From Variovorax gracilis (lineage in GTDB: Bacteria > Pseudomonadota > Gammaproteobacteria > Burkholderiales > Burkholderiaceae_C), in the NCBI RefSeq assembly GCF_030317115.1, contig NZ_JASZYF010000006.1:62001-126000 (forward strand): DNA of 64,000 nt. Reading direction: 5' to 3'. This document shows positions 1 to 8,859 of this stretch, one piece after another. The notes under the pieces are model-generated. The model was given only the letters and a program-made list of their open reading frames with translations, was not told the origin of the DNA and searched no databases. The stretch's first letter is position 1. The number at the start of each line of letters is the position of its first letter. Made by a program: the position numbers and the translations under genes.

Positions 1-6
1 TCCTCA

Positions 7-3000
7 ATGAACGACACGACGTCTTCCCCTTCACGTCTGCTCAAGATCACCGCTGTGACGGCGCGCTGGTTGTTGGGTTTGCTGCTCGGTGCATGGCTCC
101 TGCTGGCGCTGTCAGTCCTAGTCCTACACATTTGGATTGTGCCGCGAATCGGCGAGTACCGCGTCGCGCTGGAAGCGCAGGCCTCTCGCGCCATCGGCGT
201 ACCGGTCCTGATCGGGTCGATCACGGCCCGGTCCGGCAGCTTCTTTCCCACCGTCGAACTGCGCGACGTCGTGCTGCAGGACGCCGGCAAGCAGGCGGCG
301 CTGCGGCTCGAGCGGGTCGTCGCCAGCGTCTCGCCCCGATCGCTGTGGAAGCTGAGCTTCGAGCAACTCTATATAGAGGGGCCCCAGGTCGAGGTGCGGC
401 GCGATGCGCTCGGCAAGCTCCATGTGGCGGGGCTCGACATGTCCACCGACACCACCGGCGGAGGCGACGGCGCCGACTGGTTCTTCGCCCAGCGCGAAGT
501 GGTCGTCGAGGGCGGCACGGTGCGCTGGACCGATGACCTTCGCAAGACGACCCCCTTGCTGCTGACCAATGTGCAGTTCGTCGCCCGCAACGGCAGCCGG
601 AGCCACGCGATGCGGCTCGACGCCACGCCGCCGGCCGGGTGGGGCGAGCGCTTCACCTTGCGCGGCAAGTTCCGCCAACCGCTGCTGTCGGTGCGCAGCG
701 GCAACTGGCGCACGTGGGACGGCCAGCTGTACGCCGACCTGCCGTACATCGACGTCACGCGGCTCGGCCGCTACGTGGATCTGGACGCGCGGATTCGCGA
801 AGGCAGCGGCGGCATGCGCATCTGGGCCGATATCGACGACGGCAGGCTGACGGGCGGGGTGGTGGACCTGGCCTTGTCGAAGATCGACGCTTCGCTGGCG
901 AAGGGGCTGCAGCCGCTGGTCCTGCGCGGCGTCACCGGGCGGCTCGCCGGGAAGATGACGGACCAGACCCTGGAGTTCTCGACGACCAAGCTGCAGTTCG
1001 ACACCTCCGATGGCATGCGCTGGCCTGGCGGCAACCTGTGGTTCCAGCACACGCCCGCCAAGGAGCGCGTGCCCGAACGCGGCGCGGTGCGCGCGGACCG
1101 GCTCGATCTCGCCGCGATCGCGCTGATCGCCGACCGCCTGCCGCTCGGCGACGCCACGCGCAAGCTCATCGAGTCCTACGAGCCGCACGGACTGGTCGAA
1201 CACATCGACGCGAGCTGGCAAGGCTCCCCCGGCGCGCCCGACAAGTACCAGCTCCGCGGCCGCATGAGCAATTTCGGCATCGCCTCGCAGCGCGGCGAGC
1301 ATGTCGCAGCCCCGCCGCCCGTGGCCGAAGCGCCCGCCGCGGGCCGGGGGGGCCCGCGCCCGGCCGCGCCGCCGGAGCCACCGCCCGTGCCGGTGGGAAC
1401 CCCCGGCGTGCGCGGCGCCACCATCGACTTCGAAGCGAACCAGGCCGGCGGCAGCGCGTCCTTGTCCATCGCAAAGGGGGCGCTGGACCTGCCTGGCGTG
1501 TTCGAGGAGCCCGTGGTTCCGATCGACCAGCTCTCCACGCAGCTCCAGTGGAAGCTCGACGGCGAGGCGGCGCAACTCCAGGTCTCGAACCTGCGCTTTT
1601 CCAACGCCGATGCCGAGGGTGAGGCACAGGCCAGCTGGCGCACGAGCGACCCGGCCGTGTCGCGCAGCGCTTCGCGCCATCCGGGCGTGCTCGACCTCCA
1701 GGGCAAGCTCATGCGTGCCGACGGAACACGCGTGTACCGCTACCTGCCGTTGAGCATCCCCAAGCACACCCGCGACTACGTGCACGATGCAGTCACCAAG
1801 GGCACGGCGAGCAGCGTCGACTTCAAGGTCAAGGGCGATCTGCACGACATGCCCTTCATGGACCCGAAGCATGGCGACTTCCGCATCGCCGCGCGGGTCG
1901 CCGACGTCACCTTTGCCTATGTGCCTCCCACGCTCGGCAACAAGGTGGCATGGCCAGCGCTGAACGGCCTCTCCGGCGAGCTCGTCTTCGAGCGCGCCGG
2001 CATGCTGGTGCGCAATGCGCGCGGCCGCATCGTCGGCGCGCCGGGCATCGAGGTGACGAAGGCCGAGGCGCAGATCGCCGACATGTCGCACCACGCGCCG
2101 CTGCTCAAGGTCGACGCCCAGGCCAAGGGGCCGCTCAACGAACTGCTCCACGCCGGCGCGCCGCTGACGGGCGAGGCCGAATCCACCCTCGCGGCCATGC
2201 GCGCGACCGGCAATGCCGACTACAAGCTCCGGCTCGAACTCCCGCTCTCGTCCCTGGAAAAATCCAAGGTGCAGGCCAGCGTGGCACTGTCCGACAACGA
2301 GGTCCAGCTCTCGCCGCAGGCGCCGACGCTCTCGCAGGCCAAGGGCACGTTGAGCTTCACGGAAAGCGGCTTCTCGCTCGCGGGCGTCCAGGCCCGTGCG
2401 CTGGGCGGCGCGATGCGCGTCGAAGGCAGCGGCCGCTTCGGCAGCGCCGCGCAGGACCTGAACTTCCGCGTCCAGGGCACGGCCACCGCCGACGGCCTGC
2501 GCGCCGTGCGTGAAGTCGACTGGCTTTCCCGACTTGCCGGCAAGGCGACCGGCAGCACGCCCTACGCGCTCAACTTCTCGGTGCGCGACGGTGCGACCGA
2601 GTTCCTGGTCACCAGCACCCTGCAAGGGCTCGCGCTGGAACTGCCCGCGCCGCTGGCCAAGACTGCCGACGAATCGATGCCGCTGCGTGTCGAGAAGAAG
2701 CTGGTGCAGCGCGAGGCACGGCCGGGGTCGGCGCCCTCGCTGCTCCACGACCAGATCTCGCTCGATCTCGGCCGCGTCGCGTCGGTGGTCTATGTGCGCG
2801 ACATCTCAGGCGCCGAAGCGCGCGTGCTGCGCGGCGGCATAGGCATCGGCCTGGCGGCCGGGGAATCCGCGGCACCGCCGGAGCGCGGCGTGTTCGCGAA
2901 CCTGCGGTTCACGCGGCTCGACGTGGGTGCGTGGCAGTCGACTTTCGGCTCGGCGACCCGCAAGGCGCCGGAGACAGCCGCCGCAACGGATGGCGCGATC

Positions 3001-4152
3001 GACGTGCTTTCCTACCTCCCCACCATCATCGCAGTGCGCGCGCAGGAACTCGTGCTGGGCGGCCGCACCCTGCACAACGTGGTGCTCGGCGGCACGCGCG
3101 AGGGCCAGCTCTGGCGCGCCAACGTCGACGCCACCGAACTCAGCGGCTACGCGGAATACCGGCATGACCAGGCGGGGCGTCTCTACGCCCGGCTTGCGCG
3201 GCTCAAGATCGCACGCAGCGAGGCGACGGCGGTCGAATCGCTGCTGGACGAGCAGCCCAGCACCCTGCCCGCGCTCGACATCGCCATCGACGACTTCGAG
3301 CTGTTCGGGCATCGTCTCGGGCGCGCCGAGATCGATGCGGTCAATCGCGGCGGCGCCGGTCGCGAATGGCGGCTCAACCGGCTGGCCTTCATCAATCCGG
3401 ACGCGACCTTCACTGCGCAGGGCACCTGGGCCGCGCCGCCCGGCAGCACCCCGGTGGCGGGACGCGACCAGCGTCGCACCAGCATGGATTTCAAGCTCGA
3501 GATCGCCGACGCGGGCGCGCTGCTCACGCGCTTCGGCATGAAGGACGTGGTGCGGCGCGGCCGCGGCCGGCTCGAAGGCGACGTGCAGTGGACCGGATCG
3601 CCCTTCTCCCTCGACTACCCGAGCTTGGGCGGACAACTGCAGATCAACATCGAATCGGGGCAGTTCCTCAAGGCCGACCCGGGCATGGCCAAGCTGCTCG
3701 GCGTGCTCAGCCTCCAGGCCCTGCCGCGGCGGCTCACGCTGGACTTCCGCGACATCTTCAGCCAGGGCTTCGCCTTCGACTTCCTGCGTGGCGACGTCAA
3801 GATCGACCAGGGCGTGGCGACCACCAACAACCTGCAGATGAAGGGCGTGAACGCCGCCGTGCTGATGGACGGCTCGGCGGACCTCGCGCGCGAGACGCAG
3901 AATATCCGCGTCGTCGTGGTGCCCGAGATCAGCGCCGGCACGGCCGCACTGGTCGCGACGGCGATCAACCCGGCCATCGGCATCGGCGCCTTCCTCGCGC
4001 AGATGGTGCTGAGCCGGCCGCTGATCGCCGCCGCCACGCAGGAATTCCAGATCGACGGCACCTGGACCGACCCGAAGATCACCAAGGTCGCGCGACGGTC
4101 GACGCCGCCCGAGGCGCTGGGCACGCCGCCGGCCGTGCCCACCTTGCGCTAG
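7..4152 (+). CDS. yhdP: YhdP family AsmA-like protein
   Basis: Very long (1381 aa) envelope protein of the YhdP/AsmA-like group. In Gram-negative bacteria these are inner-membrane-anchored periplasmic bridges implicated in phospholipid transport to the outer membrane. One hydrophobic segment at about residues 16-48 is followed by a long beta-rich repetitive body, as expected of a lipid-groove protein. The C-terminal 130 residues carry the family's conserved AsmA-like end (the stretch around residues 1290-1340 rich in Ala, Ile and Gly). A Pro/Ala-rich linker at about residues 431-466 is an insert and probably disordered. The frame is open through bases 1-6, so an upstream start outside the window cannot be excluded; the ATG at 7 gives a normal N-terminal anchor. 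A 34-base gap separates it from the amidase downstream, so co-transcription is likely. Confidence 0.9.
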   Translation: MNDTTSSPSRLLKITAVTARWLLGLLLGAWLLLALSVLVLHIWIVPRIGEYRVALEAQASRAIGVPVLIGSITARSGSFFPTVELRDVVLQDAGKQAALRLERVVASVSPRSLWKLSFEQLYIEGPQVEVRRDALGKLHVAGLDMSTDTTGGGDGADWFFAQREVVVEGGTVRWTDDLRKTTPLLLTNVQFVARNGSRSHAMRLDATPPAGWGERFTLRGKFRQPLLSVRSGNWRTWDGQLYADLPYIDVTRLGRYVDLDARIREGSGGMRIWADIDDGRLTGGVVDLALSKIDASLAKGLQPLVLRGVTGRLAGKMTDQTLEFSTTKLQFDTSDGMRWPGGNLWFQHTPAKERVPERGAVRADRLDLAAIALIADRLPLGDATRKLIESYEPHGLVEHIDASWQGSPGAPDKYQLRGRMSNFGIASQRGEHVAAPPPVAEAPAAGRGGPRPAAPPEPPPVPVGTPGVRGATIDFEANQAGGSASLSIAKGALDLPGVFEEPVVPIDQLSTQLQWKLDGEAAQLQVSNLRFSNADAEGEAQASWRTSDPAVSRSASRHPGVLDLQGKLMRADGTRVYRYLPLSIPKHTRDYVHDAVTKGTASSVDFKVKGDLHDMPFMDPKHGDFRIAARVADVTFAYVPPTLGNKVAWPALNGLSGELVFERAGMLVRNARGRIVGAPGIEVTKAEAQIADMSHHAPLLKVDAQAKGPLNELLHAGAPLTGEAESTLAAMRATGNADYKLRLELPLSSLEKSKVQASVALSDNEVQLSPQAPTLSQAKGTLSFTESGFSLAGVQARALGGAMRVEGSGRFGSAAQDLNFRVQGTATADGLRAVREVDWLSRLAGKATGSTPYALNFSVRDGATEFLVTSTLQGLALELPAPLAKTADESMPLRVEKKLVQREARPGSAPSLLHDQISLDLGRVASVVYVRDISGAEARVLRGGIGIGLAAGESAAPPERGVFANLRFTRLDVGAWQSTFGSATRKAPETAAATDGAIDVLSYLPTIIAVRAQELVLGGRTLHNVVLGGTREGQLWRANVDATELSGYAEYRHDQAGRLYARLARLKIARSEATAVESLLDEQPSTLPALDIAIDDFELFGHRLGRAEIDAVNRGGAGREWRLNRLAFINPDATFTAQGTWAAPPGSTPVAGRDQRRTSMDFKLEIADAGALLTRFGMKDVVRRGRGRLEGDVQWTGSPFSLDYPSLGGQLQINIESGQFLKADPGMAKLLGVLSLQALPRRLTLDFRDIFSQGFAFDFLRGDVKIDQGVATTNNLQMKGVNAAVLMDGSADLARETQNIRVVVVPEISAGTAALVATAINPAIGIGAFLAQMVLSRPLIAAATQEFQIDGTWTDPKITKVARRSTPPEALGTPPAVPTLR

Positions 4153-4186
4153 AACAATCACAAGCACGAAGACAAGGAGATTCGCC

Positions 4187-5002
4187 ATGAGAGTCGCAGC
4201 GATCCAGATGGTGTCGGCCATTGCGCGCGAGGCCAACCTGGCGCGCGCCCACGCGCTGCTGGCCGAGGCCGCGTCGGCAGGGGCCGAACTTGCCGTGCTT
4301 CCTGAGTACTTCTGCATGATGGGCGCGCGGGACACCGACAAGCTCTCGCTGCGCGAGACCGCTGGCGCGGGCTCGGTGCAGAGCTTCCTGGCCGATGCGG
4401 CGCGCGAGTTCGGGCTGTGGATCGTCGGCGGCACCTTGCCGCTGGAGACGGACGACGACAACCACGTCTTCAACAGCTCGCTGGTCTATGCGCCGGACGG
4501 CGCCTGCATCGCGCGCTACGACAAGATCCACCTGTTCTTCTTCGACAACGGCCGCGAGCGCTACGACGAGCGCCGCATGATCGCGCCCGGGTCGCAGCCC
4601 GTGTGCTTCGACCTGCCGTCGCGCGACGGTCACCGCTGGCGCGTGGGCATGAGCGTGTGCTACGACCTGCGTTTTCCGGAACTCTATCGCGCGCTGGCGC
4701 GGCAGGGCGCCGAGTTGATGCTCGTGCCCAGCGCCTTCACGCGCACCACCGGCGCCGCGCACTGGGAAGTGCTGCTGCGCGCGCGTGCGATCGAGAACCT
4801 CGCCTGGGTCGTCGCGCCCGCGCAGGGCGGCTCGCACGAGAACGGGCGCCACACCTGGGGCCAGTCGATGGTGGTCGATCCCTGGGGCACGGTGGTGGCG
4901 CAACAGGCCGTCGATGAAGCCATCGTGCTGTTCGATATCGATGCGCAGCAGGTCGAGCGTGCGCGTGCGCAACTGCCGGCGCTTTCCCATTGCGTGCTCT
5001 GA
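4187..5002 (+). CDS. Nitrilase-superfamily amidase, Nit1-like (deaminated glutathione amidase type)
   Basis: A 271-aa carbon-nitrogen hydrolase. The nitrilase catalytic triad is visible: Glu40 (LPEY), Lys113 (YDKIHLF) and Cys158 (SVCYDLRFPELY). The C-E-K geometry and the PEY and RFPE contexts match the Nit1/NitFhit branch, whose characterised members hydrolyse deaminated glutathione, a repair reaction on transaminase by-products. Substrate assignment is by family only. The start codon follows an AAGGAGA ribosome site. The stop overlaps the first codons of the sensor kinase gene by 13 bases. The yhdP-nit order recurs in Burkholderiales as far as I recall, which supports the call. Confidence 0.88.
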   Translation: MRVAAIQMVSAIAREANLARAHALLAEAASAGAELAVLPEYFCMMGARDTDKLSLRETAGAGSVQSFLADAAREFGLWIVGGTLPLETDDDNHVFNSSLVYAPDGACIARYDKIHLFFFDNGRERYDERRMIAPGSQPVCFDLPSRDGHRWRVGMSVCYDLRFPELYRALARQGAELMLVPSAFTRTTGAAHWEVLLRARAIENLAWVVAPAQGGSHENGRHTWGQSMVVDPWGTVVAQQAVDEAIVLFDIDAQQVERARAQLPALSHCVL

Positions 5003-7074
5003 CGCCGGTGTCCTCGCCTCCGCTGCCTGTCGCCCGCGTTCTCCGTCCCGCGTTCGCGCGGCTGCGCTTCCTGCGCTCCGTGTGGCGGCGCTGGTTCCTG
5101 TGGGTGCTGCTGGCCGTGCTCGTGCTGGTGCTGCTCGTCACCGTCGTGTGGCTGGCCGGGCGGCACGAGGTCGAGCAGACCCAGAACGTGCTCGACCGCG
5201 ACACCGCCGATGCGGTGTCCGACCTGCGCGTCGGCCTGCAGCGCAATGCGCAGACGCTGCGCGCATCGCTTGGCGAGGGCGTGGACCGCGAGCGGTGGGA
5301 AACCCGCGCAGCCGACCTGCTGCGCGAGCACCGCGAATGGCTGAGGCTCGAATGGCGCGATGCGGCCCTGCAAGTGCGCGGTGCAGTCGATACGCCCTAC
5401 CGCAGGCACGCGTTCGAGGACACCCGCCGAGGCGCCGACCAGCCCGACGTGCTGCTCGCCTGCGCTGCCGCGCGCAAGCTGGGAGCGCCGGCCTATTCGC
5501 CCAGCCACTACGTCCCGTTCTCCCAGGGCACCGGCTTCGAAGTGATGGAACTGTGTCTGCCGGTGGAAGGCGGCGCCTACCTCGTCGCGTCCTATTCGCT
5601 ACGCGACACGCTGATCGAACTCGTGGCGCCCACGCTCAGCCGCGGGCAGGAAGTGGCCTTCACCGAAGTCGACGGCACGCGGCTCGTGGCCATCGGGGCG
5701 CCGCGCCGCGTGGGCACGCGCGTGTTCACGGCCCAGCAACTCATCGACCTGCCGGGCGCGCCCATGATGCTGCGCGTCGACGGCTGGCGAGCGGTGCCCG
5801 ATCTCTTCCCGAACATGCTGACCGCGCTGGTCACGGCGATCTCGATCGCGCTGGTGTCGGTGCTGGTGCTGCTCGCCCGCGACACGCGAAAGCGACAGCG
5901 CGCCGAACGCGACCTGGCCGATGCGCTGGCCTTCCGCAAGGCCATGGAAGACTCCGTCATCACGGGGCTGCGCGCGCGCGATCTGCAGGGCCGCATCACC
6001 TACGTGAACCCCGCGTTCTGCGAGATGGTGGGCTTCGGCGCCGACGAGCTCATGTCCACCGATGGCGAGGCGCCCTACTGGCCGACCGAGCTCGCGCACG
6101 AATACCAGCGCCGGCAAGCCGTGCGCCTGGCCGGCGCGGTGCCGCCGCGCGAAGGCTTCGAGTCGGTCTTCATGCGCAAGGACGGCACCCGTTTTCCGGT
6201 GTTGATCTTCGAGGCGCCGCTGATCAATGCGCACGGTTCCCAGACCGGCTGGATGAGCGCCTTCATCGACATCAGCGAGCAGCGCCGCATCGAGGAACTC
6301 TCGCGCGCCAGCCAGGAGCGCCTGCAGGCCAGCGCGCGGCTCGCGACGGTCGGCGAAATGGCATCGCTCCTCAGCCACGAGCTCACGCAGCCGCTGGCCG
6401 CGATCGCCAGCTATGCGAGCGGTTCGCTCAACCTGCTCGGGGCCGACCGTTCGCAGCAGCGCAGCCGCGATCATGACGAGGTCGCGATGGCGGTGCGCCG
6501 CATCGCGGAGCAGGCCGACCGTGCCGGCCAGGTGATCCGCAGCGTGCATGACTTCGTGCGCCGGCGCGACCGCACGCGCGAGGCCGTCGCGCCGCATGCG
6601 TTGATCGATGCGGTGCTGCCCCTGGTGCGCCTGCAGGCGCGCAAGCTCGGCGTTCGCGTCGAAGTGGCGCTCGAAGAGCGGCTGCCTGCCGTCTTCTGCG
6701 ACCGTACGCTGGTCGAGCAGGTGCTGCTCAACCTTGCGCGCAATGGCATGCAGGCGATGGACATGCCCGAACTGACGGACCGCGTGCTGCGCCTGAAGGT
6801 CGTGCGCGCCGGAAGCGTCGGGCGGGATGGCGACGGCGCCACAGCCGCCGATGCGCGCCGATGGTTGGAGTTTTCCGTCGCGGATGTCGGTTGCGGCATC
6901 AGCCCGGAGGTCGCCGAACGTCTCTTCACCCCCTTCTTCACCACGCGGCCCGACGGAATGGGCCTCGGTCTGAGCCTGTGCCGCACGGTGGTCGAACAGC
7001 ACGGCGGCGTGCTGATGTTCGAGCCACAGCGGCCGTGCGGCACGATCTTTCGTTTCACCCTACCAGTAACATGA
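4990..7074 (+). CDS. PAS-domain sensor histidine kinase (FixL/DctB-like)
   Basis: A 694-aa membrane sensor kinase. Segments are: transmembrane helix 1 at about residues 35-56; a roughly 215-residue periplasmic sensing region; transmembrane helix 2 at about 275-298; a cytoplasmic PAS domain near 315-430; a HisKA dimerisation helix with phosphoacceptor His463 in SHELTQPLAAI; and an HATPase domain with N box (NLARNGMQAM), G1 (DVGCGIS) and GMGLGLSLC. The H-box spelling is typical of FixL/DctB kinases. It is followed 18 bases later by a FixJ-type regulator, its probable partner. The given start is TTG overlapping the amidase stop and has no good ribosome site. GTG codons at 5008 and 5080 are alternatives that keep helix 1 intact. 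The ligand is not evident. Confidence 0.87.
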   Translation: MRALTPVSSPPLPVARVLRPAFARLRFLRSVWRRWFLWVLLAVLVLVLLVTVVWLAGRHEVEQTQNVLDRDTADAVSDLRVGLQRNAQTLRASLGEGVDRERWETRAADLLREHREWLRLEWRDAALQVRGAVDTPYRRHAFEDTRRGADQPDVLLACAAARKLGAPAYSPSHYVPFSQGTGFEVMELCLPVEGGAYLVASYSLRDTLIELVAPTLSRGQEVAFTEVDGTRLVAIGAPRRVGTRVFTAQQLIDLPGAPMMLRVDGWRAVPDLFPNMLTALVTAISIALVSVLVLLARDTRKRQRAERDLADALAFRKAMEDSVITGLRARDLQGRITYVNPAFCEMVGFGADELMSTDGEAPYWPTELAHEYQRRQAVRLAGAVPPREGFESVFMRKDGTRFPVLIFEAPLINAHGSQTGWMSAFIDISEQRRIEELSRASQERLQASARLATVGEMASLLSHELTQPLAAIASYASGSLNLLGADRSQQRSRDHDEVAMAVRRIAEQADRAGQVIRSVHDFVRRRDRTREAVAPHALIDAVLPLVRLQARKLGVRVEVALEERLPAVFCDRTLVEQVLLNLARNGMQAMDMPELTDRVLRLKVVRAGSVGRDGDGATAADARRWLEFSVADVGCGISPEVAERLFTPFFTTRPDGMGLGLSLCRTVVEQHGGVLMFEPQRPCGTIFRFTLPVT

Positions 7075-7092
7075 CGGCCGGCGAGCCACAAG

Positions 7093-7719
7093 ATGCAACC
7101 ATTGATAGACGCGCTGATTTTCATTGTCGACGACGACGCCAGTGTTCGCGAAGCGCTTGCGTGGCTGCTGCGGTCGCGGCGGCTGGTGAGCGAGAACTTT
7201 GGGAGCGCCGAGGCGTTCGAGGCGCGGCTGGCGGATGAACCGTTGCGCGATCAGCCGCATTGCCTGCTGCTCGACGTGCGCATGCCGGGAACCAGCGGGC
7301 TGGTGCTGTTCGATCGACTCCAGGAGCGCGGGTTGCTGGAGACGATGCCGGTGATCTTCCTGACCGGTCATGCCGATGTGCCGACCGCCGTCGATGCGGT
7401 GAAGCGCGGCGCCTTCGACTTCTGCGAGAAGCCGTTTTCCGACAACGCATTGGTGGACCGCATCGAGCATGCGCTCGGGGCTTCATTGCGCGCGATCGAG
7501 GCGCAGCGCACGCGGCAACTGCTCAAGCACCGCATCGATGAGTTGACGGAGCGCGAGCGCGATGTGATGCGCTGCGTGGTCGAAGGGCTGCCCAACAAGC
7601 TGATTGCCGAGCAACTCGCGATCAGCGTACGCACGGTGGAGGTTCACCGTGCGCGTGTGTTCGAGAAGATGGAAGTCAAGTCGGCCGTCGAACTGGCCAA
7701 CCTCCTTCGGGGCATGTGA
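7093..7719 (+). CDS. FixJ/NarL-type response regulator
   Basis: A 208-aa response regulator. The receiver domain (about residues 1-125) has the acidic pocket DDD at 13-15 and phosphoacceptor Asp61 in LLLDVRMPG. The conserved Lys is in CEKPF. The output domain is a LuxR-type helix-turn-helix (about 140-200) with the usual LTERERDVM start and SVRTVEVHRARVFEKM recognition region. The FixJ/TodT subclass fits this arrangement. It lies 18 bases behind the sensor kinase and is probably its cognate regulator. No target promoter can be named from the sequence. Transcription converges on the OmpA-type lipoprotein gene at 7847. Confidence 0.9.
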   Translation: MQPLIDALIFIVDDDASVREALAWLLRSRRLVSENFGSAEAFEARLADEPLRDQPHCLLLDVRMPGTSGLVLFDRLQERGLLETMPVIFLTGHADVPTAVDAVKRGAFDFCEKPFSDNALVDRIEHALGASLRAIEAQRTRQLLKHRIDELTERERDVMRCVVEGLPNKLIAEQLAISVRTVEVHRARVFEKMEVKSAVELANLLRGM

Positions 7720-7846
7720 ACCCGCGGCGTTGAGCGCACAGAGGAACGCGCTCCGCCGCCTCATGCGAAGCGCAACGCACGCCCTGCTTCCCCCCAAGGG
7801 CAGACCAGGCAGCACCAGTGCGCCAAGCCTGCGGGCAAGTTCAATC

Positions 7847-8494
7847 TCAGGCCGGCGAACGCTCGCCGACGAAGATTTCGACGCGCCGGTTCTGCGCACG
7901 CCCCGCATCCGTGTTGTTATCCGCAATCGGTTCCCGCGACCCACGCCCTTCAATACGGAATGCAGTCGGCGACACGCCACGCGCCACCAGATAGTCACGC
8001 GTCGCCGCAGCACGCTCCACCGACAGCGGGTTGTTGATCGCATCGGTGCCGGTGCTGTCCGTGTGGCCAATGATGCGCACGTCGGCATTCGGGATGTTGC
8101 GCAGGCCGCTCGCGAACTGGTCGAGGATCGGCGAGAAGTTCGGCTTGATCGCGGCGCGGCCCACGTCGAAGCTGATGTCGCTCGGGATCGCGAGCTTCAG
8201 TTCGTTGTTCGGGGTCTGGGTCACGGCGACACCGGTGCCCTTGGTGGCGGCCTCCATCTGACGCTTCTGGTTCTCCATGCGCTGGGACCACAGGTAGCCG
8301 CCCGCCGCACCAGCCAATGCACCGATCGCCGCACCCGTGCCGGCCTTGCCGCCGGCCACGCCGCCGATCGCCGCGCCAGCCAGTGCGCCACCGCCGGCGC
8401 CGATGGCCGTGTTGCGTTGCGTGTCGGTCATGCCGCCCGCGCAGCCCGAAAGCACGATCGCTGCAGCACACGTGGCGAGTACGAATTTTTTCAT
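7847..8494 (-). CDS. OmpA-family lipoprotein, YiaD-like
   Basis: A 215-aa outer-membrane lipoprotein. The N-terminus has a lipoprotein signal peptide ending in the lipobox LSGC (Cys18). A glycine-zipper stretch (repeated GGxxxG/A near residues 30-66) follows, resembling YiaD and related proteins. The C-terminal OmpA-like domain has the peptidoglycan-binding signature GHTDSTGTDAIN and NRRVEIFV. The role is a tether between outer membrane and peptidoglycan. It stands alone, convergent with the response regulator and with 206 bases of upstream non-coding DNA. Confidence 0.9.
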   Translation of the reverse strand: MKKFVLATCAAAIVLSGCAGGMTDTQRNTAIGAGGGALAGAAIGGVAGGKAGTGAAIGALAGAAGGYLWSQRMENQKRQMEAATKGTGVAVTQTPNNELKLAIPSDISFDVGRAAIKPNFSPILDQFASGLRNIPNADVRIIGHTDSTGTDAINNPLSVERAAATRDYLVARGVSPTAFRIEGRGSREPIADNNTDAGRAQNRRVEIFVGERSPA

Positions 8495-8700
8495 GTCAGT
8501 CCCTTTCGACTATGCAAAACAAAAGAGCGCCGATTATCCCGAGCGAGCAAGGCGAATTGCCTCGATCCGGGGTTTCCGCATGTAACGTTCGATTTCGGCG
8601 CTACGCTCGGAAGGCGTGTGAAATCTCACACTGCTGCTATGAAATCGATAGCTCGCAAGTTATTGGCCGACATGTCGACGCGGTACCGGGCTACGCGAAT

Positions 8701-8859
8701 TCAATCGCGCCGCCGCGGTTCCCTGGATGCCGTCTCGTCGTCTTCGGCATCGTCCTCTTCCTGCAACTCGCCGCGCTTGCGGCCGGAAAACATGGTCCAC
8801 CAGATGATCAGGACGAACACGATTCCCGCGCCGAGTGCTTCAAGCAAAATCAGACCCAT
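8701..8859 (-). CDS. Small single-pass membrane protein with acidic tail
   Basis: A predicted 52-aa protein starting at the ATG complementary to 8857-8859. Residues 3-24 form one hydrophobic helix (GLILLEALGAGIVFVLIIWW). A basic SGRKR stop-transfer motif and a tail rich in Glu and Asp (EEDDAEDDE) follow. A GGAG ribosome site lies 10 nt upstream, inside the mltA coding sequence. The ATG overlaps the mltA ATG on the opposite strand (shared CATG), so the two genes start divergently with no spacer. A longer reading frame beginning at 9264 exists but would run antisense through the mltA start; this short form has the only sensible ribosome site and a protein-like composition. Function unknown. Confidence 0.55.
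   Translation of the reverse strand: MGLILLEALGAGIVFVLIIWWTMFSGRKRGELQEEDDAEDDETASREPRRRD

Noticed and set aside
124..2748. 874-codon minus-strand frame inside yhdP
   Set aside because: Same kind of shadow: composition unlike any protein family, while the plus strand gives a recognisable YhdP.
7720..7846. Terminator between the FixJ-type regulator and OmpA lipoprotein genes
   Set aside because: No stem-loop with a T-run could be found; the CCCCCC/AAGGG stretch is too weak.
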